7,169 nucleotides of DNA from Rickettsia typhi. Lineage in GTDB: Bacteria; Pseudomonadota; Gammaproteobacteria; Burkholderiales; Burkholderiaceae_C. Where the stretch lies: positions 1 through 7,169 of the forward strand of contig CALPPP020000060.1 of assembly GCA_943325485.2 (NCBI GenBank). Direction: 5' to 3'. A program made the translations under genes and the position numbers. The notes beneath the pieces are model-generated. The model saw only the letters and a list, made by a program, of their open reading frames with translations, was not told where the DNA came from and did not search any database. Position 1 is the first letter of the stretch. Each line of letters starts with the position of its first letter. This document shows, piece after piece, positions 1 to 6,436 of this stretch.

Positions 1-884
1 GCAGCATCGTCGTCATCTTCAAACCCGCTGCCTTCGTCTACGCTGTGCGCCCAAAACAGCCGGTCGGCAACGGCATGCCCCATGCCTGGACGAAAACCGG
101 CGTCCAAGCTTCCATCGAGGTAGCCAAGGGCCTCTGCAGCGGAGGCTTCCAAATCGTCTCCCATGGCCAGCAAGCCGGCCAAAGCTGCGCTCAAGGTGTC
201 GCCCGCACCAGTGAAGACTGCATCAAAGCGTTCAATGGTTTCGCTGACGATGACATTCAAGGGTGTGGCCAAGGCATTTTCCATGTGTTGGCCGCCAGTT
301 TGGGGCATGCCCGTGACAAACGTGTAAGGCACACCTTTGTCGGCTGCAGCTTTGGCCAAATCTCTGGCGCTGGGACTGCGGTCACTACCCCATTCAGGAA
401 GCAGCCAGCGCCATAAGGTGCTGTGGTTTCCTACCAATACCGTTGTTTGTGGCAACACCAGTTCCATGAAAGCATCTTGGTAAGAGTCAATGGGTTCATC
501 TTGCCACCAAGACAGGCTGGGCATATAGGCAACCACCGGCACATCGGCGTAGTCAGCGCAAATTTCAGCCACTGTGGAAAGAACATCAGGCGAGCCACAA
601 AAACCTATTTTGATCACCTGGACCGCAATGTCTTCGAGAATGGTGCGAGCTTGTTCATCGACAGCCTCATCGTCAATCGTGACATGGTCAAAAACCTCGG
701 CGGTGTCGCGCACATAACTTCCTGTCGAGATGGCCAACACATGCGCGCCCACAGACGACATCGCCAAAATATCTGCGGTTAATCCACCAGCGCCGCTGGG
801 GTCGTTGGCATTGAAACACAGCACGCAAGGGTGCGCCATTTCCTCAGATTGGCCTTCATCAGGCAGGGGGTTGGGAGTGTTCAT
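1..884 (-). CDS. thiD: ThiD-family hydroxymethylpyrimidine (phosphate) kinase, divergent, C-terminus cut by window edge
   Basis: ThiD phosphorylates hydroxymethylpyrimidine and its monophosphate in cytoplasmic thiamine synthesis; it belongs to the ribokinase fold. Seen: 294 codons open to the left edge with no stop. An N-terminal glycine-rich loop (NDPSGAGGLTAD, residues 27-38) matches the ThiD loop, and an anion-hole motif GAGDTLSAALAG lies at 226-237. The length already exceeds a typical ThiD (about 260-290), and the tail is acidic (EDDDD, 289-293), so probably little is missing. Odd points: the usual ThiD GTGC cysteine is Asp228, the Gln after the glycine loop (GIQAD) is Thr36, and the usual TPN..E motif region reads VGNHSTLWRW (151-160). 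I recall close homologues in Comamonadaceae annotated as ThiD, so family membership is fairly sure but substrate is less so. Start: ATG at 884 has a weak ribosome site. An in-frame ATG at 839, preceded by GAGGAA, is possible. It is divergent from rubredoxin. Confidence 0.78.
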   Translation of the reverse strand, partial: MNTPNPLPDEGQSEEMAHPCVLCFNANDPSGAGGLTADILAMSSVGAHVLAISTGSYVRDTAEVFDHVTIDDEAVDEQARTILEDIAVQVIKIGFCGSPDVLSTVAEICADYADVPVVAYMPSLSWWQDEPIDSYQDAFMELVLPQTTVLVGNHSTLWRWLLPEWGSDRSPSARDLAKAAADKGVPYTFVTGMPQTGGQHMENALATPLNVIVSETIERFDAVFTGAGDTLSAALAGLLAMGDDLEASAAEALGYLDGSLDAGFRPGMGHAVADRLFWAHSVDEGSGFEDDDDA

Positions 885-900
885 GTGCCATCTATAGAAT
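871..900 (+). promoter_or_regulatory. Candidate sigma-70 promoter for rubredoxin
   Basis: A TTGGGA hexamer (871-876) and a TAGAAT hexamer (895-900) are 18 bases apart, matching the consensus at 4/6 and 5/6 positions. The -35 would lie inside the first codons of thiD, and the -10 would overlap the left arm of the inverted repeat at 894-914, so a protein bound there would block it. Read by eye only. Confidence 0.28.
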
Positions 901-914
901 CTGTTTCATTCTAT
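894..914. promoter_or_regulatory. Inverted repeat in the divergent thiD/rubredoxin spacer, candidate operator
   Basis: Perfect 7-base arms ATAGAAT (894-900) and ATTCTAT (908-914) are separated by 7 bases. They lie between the two divergent start codons (884 on minus, 962 on plus). Arm length and spacing suit a dimeric regulator, but the arms are AT-rich and short, so chance or a small mRNA hairpin is also possible. I do not recognise it as the box of a known regulator. No THI-box riboswitch is visible in this short spacer. Confidence 0.35.
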
Positions 915-961
915 GCCACCGCTCTCGCGGGTTTTACCTCATTAACCAGAAAGAAATAACT

Positions 962-1129
962 GTGAACAAGACTTGGATGTGCTTGATTTGTGGATGGATT
1001 TACGACGAGGCCGCTGGCGCGCCTGATGAAGGCATTGCGCCAGGAACCCCTTGGGAGCAAGTGCCCATGAATTGGACTTGCCCAGAGTGTGGCGCGCGCA
1101 AGGAAGATTTTGAAATGGTGCAAATCTAG
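962..1129 (+). CDS. rubA: Rubredoxin, small one-iron electron carrier
   Basis: A rubredoxin carries one electron on an iron held by four cysteines, in the cytoplasm. Seen: 55 residues from a GTG start, with CLICGW at residues 7-12 and CPECGA at 40-45, giving ligands Cys7, Cys10, Cys40 and Cys43 in the canonical two CxxCG knuckles. Aromatics Trp12, Tyr14, Trp38 and Phe50 fill the usual small core. The length matches single-domain rubredoxins (50-55). GTG at 962 gives the NKTWMC start I remember for relatives; ATG at 977 would leave only one residue before the first cysteine ligand region and is less likely. Upstream purines (AGAAAGAAA) make a poor ribosome site. The partner is unknown; alkane hydroxylase and peroxide or superoxide reduction are family roles, none of which is supported by neighbours here. 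It lies beside thiD, an arrangement I recall in other Burkholderiales. Confidence 0.93.
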   Translation: MNKTWMCLICGWIYDEAAGAPDEGIAPGTPWEQVPMNWTCPECGARKEDFEMVQI

Positions 1130-1142
1130 GCGGTTAGCGACA

Positions 1143-2627
1143 TCAGTCGTTTTTGCTTTTCACAACGCTGTAGCGCATCAAGGTTTTTAAGCGGGCCTTG
1201 GCATGGTCAACGATGGGTAATGGATACGTCTTGCCCAGCGTGACATTGGCAGCTTCCATGACCAAGGGTTTGGCCAACCAAGGGGCGTGAATGGCGTCGT
1301 TGGGCAGCGCTGCAAGTTGGGGCAAATAACGGCGAATAAATTTTCCCTGCGGATCAAACTTTTCGCTTTGACTGACGGGGTTGAAGATGCGGAAATAAGG
1401 CTGGGCATCGCATCCGCTTGAGCTTGCCCACTGCCAGCCGCCATTGTTTGCAGCCAAATCAAAATCGATCAGGTGATGAGCGAAATATTGCTCGCCCCAG
1501 CGCCAATCGATACCCAAATCTTTCACCAAGAAACTGGCCACCACCATGCGTAAGCGATTGTGCATATAGCCAGTTTGGTTGATTTGCGCCATGGCTGCAT
1601 CTACCAGTGGGTAGCCGGTTCGCCCTTCACACCATGCAGCAAACAATTGTTTGGCCTCCTTGCCTGTTTCCCAAACAATTGCGTCATAAGCAGGTTTGAA
1701 AGATTGCTCTACGACCCGTGGGTGGTGGTGCAGTATTTGGTGGTAAAAATCTCGCCAAATCAACTCCCCAAGCCATGTTTGAGCACCCGAGTCCCCCTTC
1801 ATGGCCAAGGGATGTGCAATGCGTGCCAAACGTCGTACCGACACCGTGCCAAAGCGCAAATGCACACTCAGGTAGCTCGGCCCTTTCACACTGGGAAAGT
1901 CGCGGGTTTGCTGATAGAGGTTGATACGTTTGACAAAATCTTGGAGCAAAAGCTGTGCGCCGCTTGCCCCAGCTTGTATGTGTAGCGATGGTAAGTCGAC
2001 TGTCTCAAAGCCAATGTCTTCTAAGCTAGGTAGGGGTCGACGCAAAGCAGCAGGTATGGCTGCGAGTTGACCGGCTGAAGGCTTGATGTGTTTTTCAGCC
2101 AAATCAGCAGCAGTGACTTTCTTGAGCCAATTGTTTTTATAAGGCGTGAAAACTCCATAGGGTTGATTGTTTTGCGTCAAGATTTCACTGCGCTCAAACA
2201 CCACATGGTCTTTGAAGCTGACGAAGGCGACGCCTTGGTTGGCAAGTACACCTTTGGCTGTCGTATCCCGCGTCAATGCATAAGGTTCATCATCATGGTG
2301 GGTGAAGACGGCTTGAACGCCGAGTTCGGTGACCAATTGCTGCAAACACGCCATCGGTTCGCCATGGCGCACCAAAAGCCCGGCCTCTGCTTCGCCTGAA
2401 AGTGTTCGCAGTTGCTGGTCCAAGTCCAGCAAGCTGCCGTGAATAAATGCCACCCGCCGGTCTTGGCGTGTCAGGGTTGCAAGAATGGTGCTGTCAAAAA
2501 TAAAGACACAAAAAACTTGCTTGCTCCGAAGCAATGCGTGGTGCAATGCCGTGTGGTCGTCCGCGCGTAAATCGCGTCTAAACCACACCAAAGAGCGGTC
2601 AAAAAACTCCCGCGGGTTTGGCTTCAT
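1143..2627 (-). CDS. phrB: Class I CPD DNA photolyase
   Basis: This enzyme uses FADH- and blue/near-UV light to split cyclobutane pyrimidine dimers in DNA. Seen, in 494-residue numbering from ATG 2627: an N-terminal photolyase alpha/beta domain starting VWFRRDLR (14-21), a linker, then the helical FAD domain from about 215. There are both class I signatures, TGYPLVDAAM (337-346) and NRLRMVVASF...KDLGIDW (357-375). Trp332, Trp375 and Trp398 match the E. coli Trp306/359/382 electron chain, with identical spacing between the last two. Glu288 and Trp291 (ELIW) fit the dimer pocket, and NNGGW (394-398) supplies the FAD asparagine. This pattern favours CPD photolyase over (6-4) photolyase or cryptochrome. 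Length is near the usual 470-500. The second antenna cofactor cannot be told by eye. GTG at 2633 is in frame, but AAGGG sits 5 bases before ATG 2627, so I chose that. It converges with rubredoxin and diverges from algH. Confidence 0.95.
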   Translation of the reverse strand: MKPNPREFFDRSLVWFRRDLRADDHTALHHALLRSKQVFCVFIFDSTILATLTRQDRRVAFIHGSLLDLDQQLRTLSGEAEAGLLVRHGEPMACLQQLVTELGVQAVFTHHDDEPYALTRDTTAKGVLANQGVAFVSFKDHVVFERSEILTQNNQPYGVFTPYKNNWLKKVTAADLAEKHIKPSAGQLAAIPAALRRPLPSLEDIGFETVDLPSLHIQAGASGAQLLLQDFVKRINLYQQTRDFPSVKGPSYLSVHLRFGTVSVRRLARIAHPLAMKGDSGAQTWLGELIWRDFYHQILHHHPRVVEQSFKPAYDAIVWETGKEAKQLFAAWCEGRTGYPLVDAAMAQINQTGYMHNRLRMVVASFLVKDLGIDWRWGEQYFAHHLIDFDLAANNGGWQWASSSGCDAQPYFRIFNPVSQSEKFDPQGKFIRRYLPQLAALPNDAIHAPWLAKPLVMEAANVTLGKTYPLPIVDHAKARLKTLMRYSVVKSKND

Positions 2628-2632
2628 ATTCA

Positions 2633-2637
2633 CCCTT
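2633..2637 (-). promoter_or_regulatory. Ribosome binding site that decides the phrB start
   Basis: On the minus strand AAGGG lies 5 bases before ATG at 2627. For the upstream in-frame GTG at 2633 the same motif would touch or overlap the start codon, so the ATG is the better start. Confidence 0.55.
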
Positions 2638-2643
2638 TAAAAT
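2638..2643 (+). promoter_or_regulatory. Possible -10 element of the algH-ruvX-pyr operon
   Basis: TAAAAT sits 6 bases before the algH ATG at 2650. The best -35 candidate, TTTGGC (2617-2622), is only 15 bases away. If used, the transcript would start at or near the ATG and be almost leaderless. The real promoter could equally lie deeper within the 5' end of phrB. Weak evidence. Confidence 0.22.
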
Positions 2644-2649
2644 AGTGGA

Positions 2650-3255
2650 ATGACCATAGATTCTGCGCCGATCAACCTTACGCATCATTTTTTGATCGCC
2701 ATGCCCGGTTTGATGGACGAATCTTTCAATCGCAGCGTGGTTTACATGTGCGAACACAGTGATCGAGGTGCTTTGGGTTTGATTATCAACAAACCCAGTA
2801 CCTTGCGTATGCAAGATCTTTTTGAAAAAGTAGAGCTCAATCTGGGGCGTGCTGATTTGATTGAAATTCCTGTCTTCCAGGGCGGCCCTGTGCACACAGA
2901 GCGCGGATTTGTCTTGCATGAACCTTTGTCAAACACCTTGACGGCTGCTCAGGCCAGTGAGGCCGCTTATGCCTCAACCTTGTCTATTCCGGGTGGCTTG
3001 GAGATGACCACCTCCAAAGATGTGCTCGAGGCCTTGTCTACGGGTGCTGGTCCTAAGCGCGTGCTCATCACCCTTGGGTATTCCGCATGGGCGCAGGGAC
3101 AACTCGAATCCGAACTGGGTGAAAACAGCTGGCTAACGGTACAAGCCGATCCCAAAGTGATTTTTGACACCCCCATCGATCAGCGGTATGACCGTGCATT
3201 GGCGCTTCTAGGATTGCAAGCTTGGATGCTTTCACCTCAGGCGGGTCACGCGTGA
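2650..3255 (+). CDS. algH: YqgE/AlgH family protein (DUF179)
   Basis: A conserved cytoplasmic protein of unproven biochemical role. The name AlgH comes from alginate regulation in Pseudomonas, and YqgE is the E. coli homologue, usually next to yqgF/ruvX. Seen: 201 residues, near the family size of about 185-200. Family blocks in order are HFLIAMPG (13-20), VVYMCEHSDRGALGLIINKP (30-49), QGGPV (77-81), RGFVLH (85-90), a LGYSAWAQGQLE block (142-153) and a final WL...IFDTP (161-175). No signal peptide or membrane segment is visible. It appears to be the first gene of the operon, 22 bases from the divergent phrB start. Only GTGGA immediately precedes the ATG, so the ribosome site is poor. Its stop overlaps the GTG start of ruvX by 4 bases. 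There is no alginate gene here, so the family name should not be taken as function. Confidence 0.93.
   Translation: MTIDSAPINLTHHFLIAMPGLMDESFNRSVVYMCEHSDRGALGLIINKPSTLRMQDLFEKVELNLGRADLIEIPVFQGGPVHTERGFVLHEPLSNTLTAAQASEAAYASTLSIPGGLEMTTSKDVLEALSTGAGPKRVLITLGYSAWAQGQLESELGENSWLTVQADPKVIFDTPIDQRYDRALALLGLQAWMLSPQAGHA
3239..3245 (+). promoter_or_regulatory. Ribosome binding site that decides the ruvX start
   Basis: AGGCGGG ends 6 bases before GTG 3252. The alternative in-frame ATG at 3222 has only an AGGA about 13 bases upstream. The site lies inside the end of algH, which favours coupled translation. Confidence 0.5.
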
Positions 3256-3671
3256 GTCTGGCGGTGTCCCCAACCGCAGCAACCGAGTTGCACTCTTTTT
3301 TGGCTTTTGACTTTGGACTACAACGTACCGGCGTGGCCTATGCTTCTCGCATCATCGGTCAAGCCAAGCCGCAAGGTACCGTCCACGGCTCGGGCCAGGT
3401 ACGTTGGGCGTCCATCACCAAGCATATCGATGAATGGCAACCTGACGCTTTGGTCGTGGGTGTGCCTTACCACCCCGACGGTGCTGCGCATGAAAACACC
3501 CTTCATGCACAAAAATTTGCAAGGCAACTGCGTGGGCGTTACAACCTGCCAGTCTTTGAGGTAGATGAACGCTATTCAACCACCGAGGCGCGTAGCCAAG
3601 GCGCAACAGATGTGGATGCGGCTTCTGCATGTGTCATTTTGGATCAATTTCTGCGAAGCTTGAACCCATGA
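3252..3671 (+). CDS. ruvX: RuvX/YqgF family, putative pre-16S rRNA nuclease / Holliday junction resolvase homologue
   Basis: YqgF has an RNase H-like fold and is implicated in 5' maturation of 16S rRNA; it was first predicted as a Holliday junction resolvase. Seen in 139 residues, the usual family length: beta strand LAFDFG with Asp20 (17-22) followed by RTGVA (25-29), strand VVGVP (68-72), DERYSTTEAR with Glu106 (105-114), and DVDAASA with Asp122 (120-126). Asp20, Glu106 and Asp122 form the acidic catalytic set, so the enzyme looks intact. The start was chosen as GTG 3252, which overlaps the algH stop as GTGA and has a well placed AGGCGGG; an ATG at 3222 would add ten poorly conserved-looking residues. 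Its end overlaps pyrR in ATGA, so translation is probably coupled on both sides. Confidence 0.93.
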   Translation: MSLAVSPTAATELHSFLAFDFGLQRTGVAYASRIIGQAKPQGTVHGSGQVRWASITKHIDEWQPDALVVGVPYHPDGAAHENTLHAQKFARQLRGRYNLPVFEVDERYSTTEARSQGATDVDAASACVILDQFLRSLNP

Positions 3672-4168
3672 ACACTGGATTTCCATCTCTTGACGCACAA
3701 GCGCTGTACCAGCAGTTATTGTTGAGCTTGCAATCAAAGCTCGCCCCTGATGCACATTTGGTAGGTATCACCACTGGGGGAGCTTGGTTGGCAGAACGTT
3801 TGCAGCGTGACTTGAGTCGACAAGTTCCCTTTGGCATCGTGTCTTCCTCTTTACACAGAGATGATTTTTCCAAGCGAGGCATGGCAGAAAGCCTTGCCAC
3901 CAAATTGCCTTTTGAGGTCGAAGGTGCCGTCATTTGGTTGATCGACGATGTACTTTTCACTGGCCGCACCATACGCGCTGTGGTCAATGAGCTGTTTGAC
4001 TACGGTCGCCCCAAAGCAATTCATCTGGCGGTGTTGGTAGATCGCGTTGGACGTGAGTTGCCCATTCAGGCTGATGTTGCAGTGACCCATGTGACTTTGC
4101 CTGCAGAGCAAACCTTGCGCTTGAAGAAAGACAGTCAAGGCCAATTTGCGTTTTCATTAGAAGGCTAG
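3668..4168 (+). CDS. pyrR: PyrR-like phosphoribosyltransferase (annotated pyr operon regulator / uracil phosphoribosyltransferase)
   Basis: PyrR of Bacillus binds pyr mRNA and has uracil phosphoribosyltransferase activity. Seen in 166 residues (Bacillus PyrR about 180): a LVGITTGGAWLAERL block (31-45), SLHRDDFSKRG (61-71), the type I PRPP loop LIDDVLFTGRTIR (91-103), and AVLVDRVGRELPIQAD (121-136). The PRPP site is well preserved. Changed by my alignment: Thr18 and His22 of Bacillus PyrR, which touch RNA, are Leu and Gln here. TRG is TGG, DRGHRELP is DRVGRELP, and the C-terminal GKN block is gone. I infer that catalysis or PRPP/nucleotide binding is more likely than Bacillus-type RNA attenuation. 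ATG 3668 overlaps the ruvX stop as ATGA and gives the family N-terminus. The stop is 3 bases from pyrB, so it serves the same operon. Confidence 0.88.
   Translation: MNTGFPSLDAQALYQQLLLSLQSKLAPDAHLVGITTGGAWLAERLQRDLSRQVPFGIVSSSLHRDDFSKRGMAESLATKLPFEVEGAVIWLIDDVLFTGRTIRAVVNELFDYGRPKAIHLAVLVDRVGRELPIQADVAVTHVTLPAEQTLRLKKDSQGQFAFSLEG
4159..4164 (+). promoter_or_regulatory. Ribosome binding site of pyrB
   Basis: AGAAGG ends 7 bases before the pyrB ATG and overlaps the last codons of pyrR. It is the best Shine-Dalgarno site in the operon, fitting a gene needed in quantity. Confidence 0.55.
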
Positions 4169-4171
4169 CCC

Positions 4172-5134
4172 ATGCTGTACAAACGCAACCCCCAACTGAA
4201 CAAAAATGGCGAGCTCATCCATTTGCTTTCCACCGAAGGGTTGTCGCGCGACATCCTGACCCATATATTGGATGCCGCTACACAGTTTGTCTCGGTGAGC
4301 GATAGAGATGTCAAAAAAGTTCCTCTTTTGCGCGGCAAGTCGGTCTTCAATTTGTTTTTTGAAAACAGCACACGCACACGCACCACGTTTGAAATTGCCG
4401 CCAAAAGACTCAGCGCGGATGTGTTTAATCTGGATATCGCCCGTTCTTCAGCCAGCAAGGGCGAGACCTTGCTCGACACCATTGCTAACTTGAGTGCAAT
4501 GGCTGCTGATATTTTTGTGGTGCGCCATAGCGAGTCTGGCGCCCCCTATCTGATTGCTGAGCATGTTGCCCCCCATGTGCATGTTGTCAACGCAGGAGAC
4601 GGACGCCATGCACACCCCACCCAAGGTTTGCTGGATGCGTACACCATTCGTCATTTCAAAAAAGATTTTTCTAACCTTCGTGTGGCGATCGTGGGGGATG
4701 TTTTGCACTCTCGTGTAGCGCGTTCAGATATTCATGCATTCACCACCTTGGGTTGTGCAGAGGTTCGCGTGGTGGGGCCGCGCACCTTGATTCCTTCTGA
4801 CCTGTCGCAACTTGGCGTGAAGGTTTTTTACAAGCTAGAAGAAGGCATTCGTGACTGTGATGTGGTCATTGCCTTGCGCTTGCAAAACGAGCGCATGAAT
4901 GGTGCATTGCTTCCCTCTAGTCAGGAGTATTTCAAAAATTTTGGCTTGACAACCGCTAGGCTGCAAGCCGCCAAGCCCGACGCCATCGTTATGCATCCAG
5001 GACCCATCAACCGAGGTGTTGAAATTGAATCTGCGGTGGTGGACGGCCCACAAAGTGTGATTCTGAATCAGGTGACATTCGGCATTGCTGTGCGTATGGC
5101 TGTCATGTCTATCGTTGCGGGGAATGATGCATGA
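4172..5134 (+). CDS. pyrB: Aspartate carbamoyltransferase catalytic chain
   Basis: Joins carbamoyl phosphate and aspartate to form carbamoylaspartate, the committed step of UMP synthesis, in the cytoplasm. Seen in 320 residues: carbamoyl phosphate loop [13 protein letters not shown] (62-74), SSASKGET with Lys96 (92-99), [12 protein letters not shown] (148-159), the aspartate domain LRLQNER (235-241), and HPGPINRG (275-282). All catalytic motifs look intact. About 20 residues precede the core ([15 protein letters not shown], 6-20), resembling the N-terminal extension of Pseudomonas ATCase, where it takes part in assembly and nucleotide control. No regulatory pyrI gene is present. The gene is followed, with a 4-base overlap, by a dihydroorotase homologue without zinc ligands. 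This matches the Pseudomonas pyrBC' arrangement, in which both chains form a dodecamer. Confidence 0.97.
   Translation: MLYKRNPQLNKNGELIHLLSTEGLSRDILTHILDAATQFVSVSDRDVKKVPLLRGKSVFNLFFENSTRTRTTFEIAAKRLSADVFNLDIARSSASKGETLLDTIANLSAMAADIFVVRHSESGAPYLIAEHVAPHVHVVNAGDGRHAHPTQGLLDAYTIRHFKKDFSNLRVAIVGDVLHSRVARSDIHAFTTLGCAEVRVVGPRTLIPSDLSQLGVKVFYKLEEGIRDCDVVIALRLQNERMNGALLPSSQEYFKNFGLTTARLQAAKPDAIVMHPGPINRGVEIESAVVDGPQSVILNQVTFGIAVRMAVMSIVAGNDA
5119..5123 (+). promoter_or_regulatory. Ribosome binding site of the dihydroorotase-like gene
   Basis: GGGGA ends 7 bases before ATG 5131, inside the last codons of pyrB. With the ATGA stop/start overlap it suggests coupled, near-equimolar translation of the two chains. 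Confidence 0.4.
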
Positions 5135-6429
5135 GAATTTTGATTCAAAACGGCCATTTGATGGATCCCGCAAGTGGCTTTGACGCCAAGGCAGATTTGG
5201 CTATCGCAGACGGCAAAGTGGTCTCCATAGGTCAAGTCTCCAAAGACTTCCATGCAGACAAATCCATTGACGCATCCAACTGCTGGGTCATTCCTGGCTT
5301 GGTGGACGCCTGTGCTCGACTAGGCGAACCGGGCCATGAACACGAAGGCATGCTCCAAAGTGAGTTAACTGCAGCGGTTGCCGGCGGTGTTACCAGTGTG
5401 GTGTGTTTGCCAGACACCCAACCCGTGCTGGATGAACCCGGTTTGGTAGAGATGTTGCAGTTTCGTGCCAAGCGTCTGCATTTGGCCAATGTTTTCCCAC
5501 TAGGCGCGTTGACGCGTGGTCTTGAGGGTGAGGTTTTGACACCCATGGTTGAGTTGACCCAAGCGGGGTGTGTCGGCTTTACGCAAGCAGAGTTCGCCAT
5601 TGCAAATACCCAAAACCTGCAACGTGCCATGCAATATGCCTCGACCTTTGGCTATGGTGTTTGGCTCAGGGCGCAAGACAGCTACTTGGGTAAGGGCATT
5701 GTCGCCAGCGGACCCTTGGCAACCCGTATGGGTTTGAGTGGTGTGCCAGTGGCCGCTGAGACCATTGCACTGAATACGTATATTGATCTCATGCGCATGA
5801 CAGGTGCGCGGATTCATATCAGCAAACTCTCAAGTGCAGCCGGTGTGGCCTTGGTTCGCTCCGCCAAAGCTGAAGGGCTGCCCTTGACTTGCGATGTCAG
5901 TATCCACAACCTGCACTTCACAGATGCGGACATTGGCTACTTCGATACAAGAGCACGATTGACCCCGCCTCTTAGGCAGCAGCGCGACCGTGAAGCCCTG
6001 CAACAGGGTTTGGCCGATGGCACCATCGATATCTTGGTTTCAGACCATACGCCTGTCGAAGGTGACGCCAAGGCCTTGCCTTTTGCGCAAGCTGAACCAG
6101 GTGCCACAGGTTTGGAGTTGTTGCTCAGCGCCAGTTTGAAATGGGCGGCTCAAAGTCAGGTGAACACACTGCGTGCCTTGCAGGTAGTTACCAGTGCACC
6201 TGCCGCGCTTTTAGGGTTGACTGATCGCGGCAGTTTGACCGTTGGAGCCCCCGCTGATGTGTGCGTGCTCAACCCCAAAGCAAGTTGGCAAGTACTGCCT
6301 GAAAATCTTCAAAGCCAATGCAAACACACGCCTTTTGCGTTTGATTTAAGTGGCAGCGAAATGACGGCACAGGTTCTTGTCACCTTGGTAGATGGTCGGC
6401 TTGCCTACCAAGCCGCTGGCTTGCTTTAA
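5131..6429 (+). CDS. pyrX: Dihydroorotase-like protein without zinc ligands: probable pseudo-dihydroorotase (PyrX/PyrC') subunit of ATCase
   Basis: Databases would call this dihydroorotase (pyrC). Seen in 432 residues: an amidohydrolase barrel with the small beta domain at both ends ([11 protein letters not shown] at 3-13; [16 protein letters not shown] at 367-382). The metal motif normally read DxHxHLREPG is [10 protein letters not shown] (59-68), so both zinc histidines and the substrate-binding Arg are replaced. Further ligand positions of class I enzymes also look lost: an LRAQD block at 179-183 where H-(A/C)-ED is expected, IHISKLS at 228-234 where HVS is expected, and FTQAEF at 150-155. 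Only Asp305 in SDHTP remains. The barrel is otherwise colinear and full length, so this is not decay. By analogy with Pseudomonas PyrC', I infer a structural partner needed for ATCase assembly. It overlaps pyrB by 4 bases, and its end overlaps fccB on the other strand by 4. Confidence 0.88.
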   Translation: MRILIQNGHLMDPASGFDAKADLAIADGKVVSIGQVSKDFHADKSIDASNCWVIPGLVDACARLGEPGHEHEGMLQSELTAAVAGGVTSVVCLPDTQPVLDEPGLVEMLQFRAKRLHLANVFPLGALTRGLEGEVLTPMVELTQAGCVGFTQAEFAIANTQNLQRAMQYASTFGYGVWLRAQDSYLGKGIVASGPLATRMGLSGVPVAAETIALNTYIDLMRMTGARIHISKLSSAAGVALVRSAKAEGLPLTCDVSIHNLHFTDADIGYFDTRARLTPPLRQQRDREALQQGLADGTIDILVSDHTPVEGDAKALPFAQAEPGATGLELLLSASLKWAAQSQVNTLRALQVVTSAPAALLGLTDRGSLTVGAPADVCVLNPKASWQVLPENLQSQCKHTPFAFDLSGSEMTAQVLVTLVDGRLAYQAAGLL

Positions 6430-6436
6430 AGCAAGC
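6419..6436. terminator. 18-base perfect palindrome at the convergent stop codons, possible two-way terminator hairpin
   Basis: GCTTGCTTTAAAGCAAGC is fully self-complementary around 6427/6428, and two G-U pairs could lengthen the stem. It contains both stop codons: TAA of the pyr operon (plus) and TAA of fccB (minus). Either transcript could fold GCTTGC around a TTTAAA loop. No run of T follows on either strand, so it is not a classical intrinsic terminator; it may slow polymerase or protect 3' ends. Confidence 0.4.

Noticed and set aside
45..782. Plus-strand open frames of 123 and 119 codons
   Set aside because: They lie opposite the continuous thiD reading frame, which carries recognisable kinase motifs; their translations show no family motif and they lack ribosome sites.
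919..935. CCGC-TCTC-GCGG hairpin followed by GTTTT as a terminator
   Set aside because: The stem is only 4 pairs and it lies upstream of rubredoxin, where no plus-strand transcript needs to end; most likely chance.
1560..2399. Plus-strand open frames opposite phrB
   Set aside because: phrB is full length with all class I photolyase signatures on the minus strand; these are shadows.
3222..3251. ATG 3222 as start of ruvX
   Set aside because: It adds ten residues before the family core and has a poor ribosome site; GTG 3252 has AGGCGGG at 6 bases and overlaps the algH stop.
3629..3667. Start at 3629 for pyrR
   Set aside because: It would overlap ruvX by over 40 bases and add 13 non-family residues; ATG 3668 forms the ATGA overlap and gives the expected N-terminus.
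5131..6429. Catalytically active dihydroorotase (PyrC)
   Set aside because: Both histidines of the HxH zinc motif and further ligands are replaced, so activity is not expected.
2650..6429. Bacillus-type PyrR attenuator or pyrimidine riboswitch
   Set aside because: No intergenic leader exists and I found no PyrR binding-loop consensus or leader terminator by eye.
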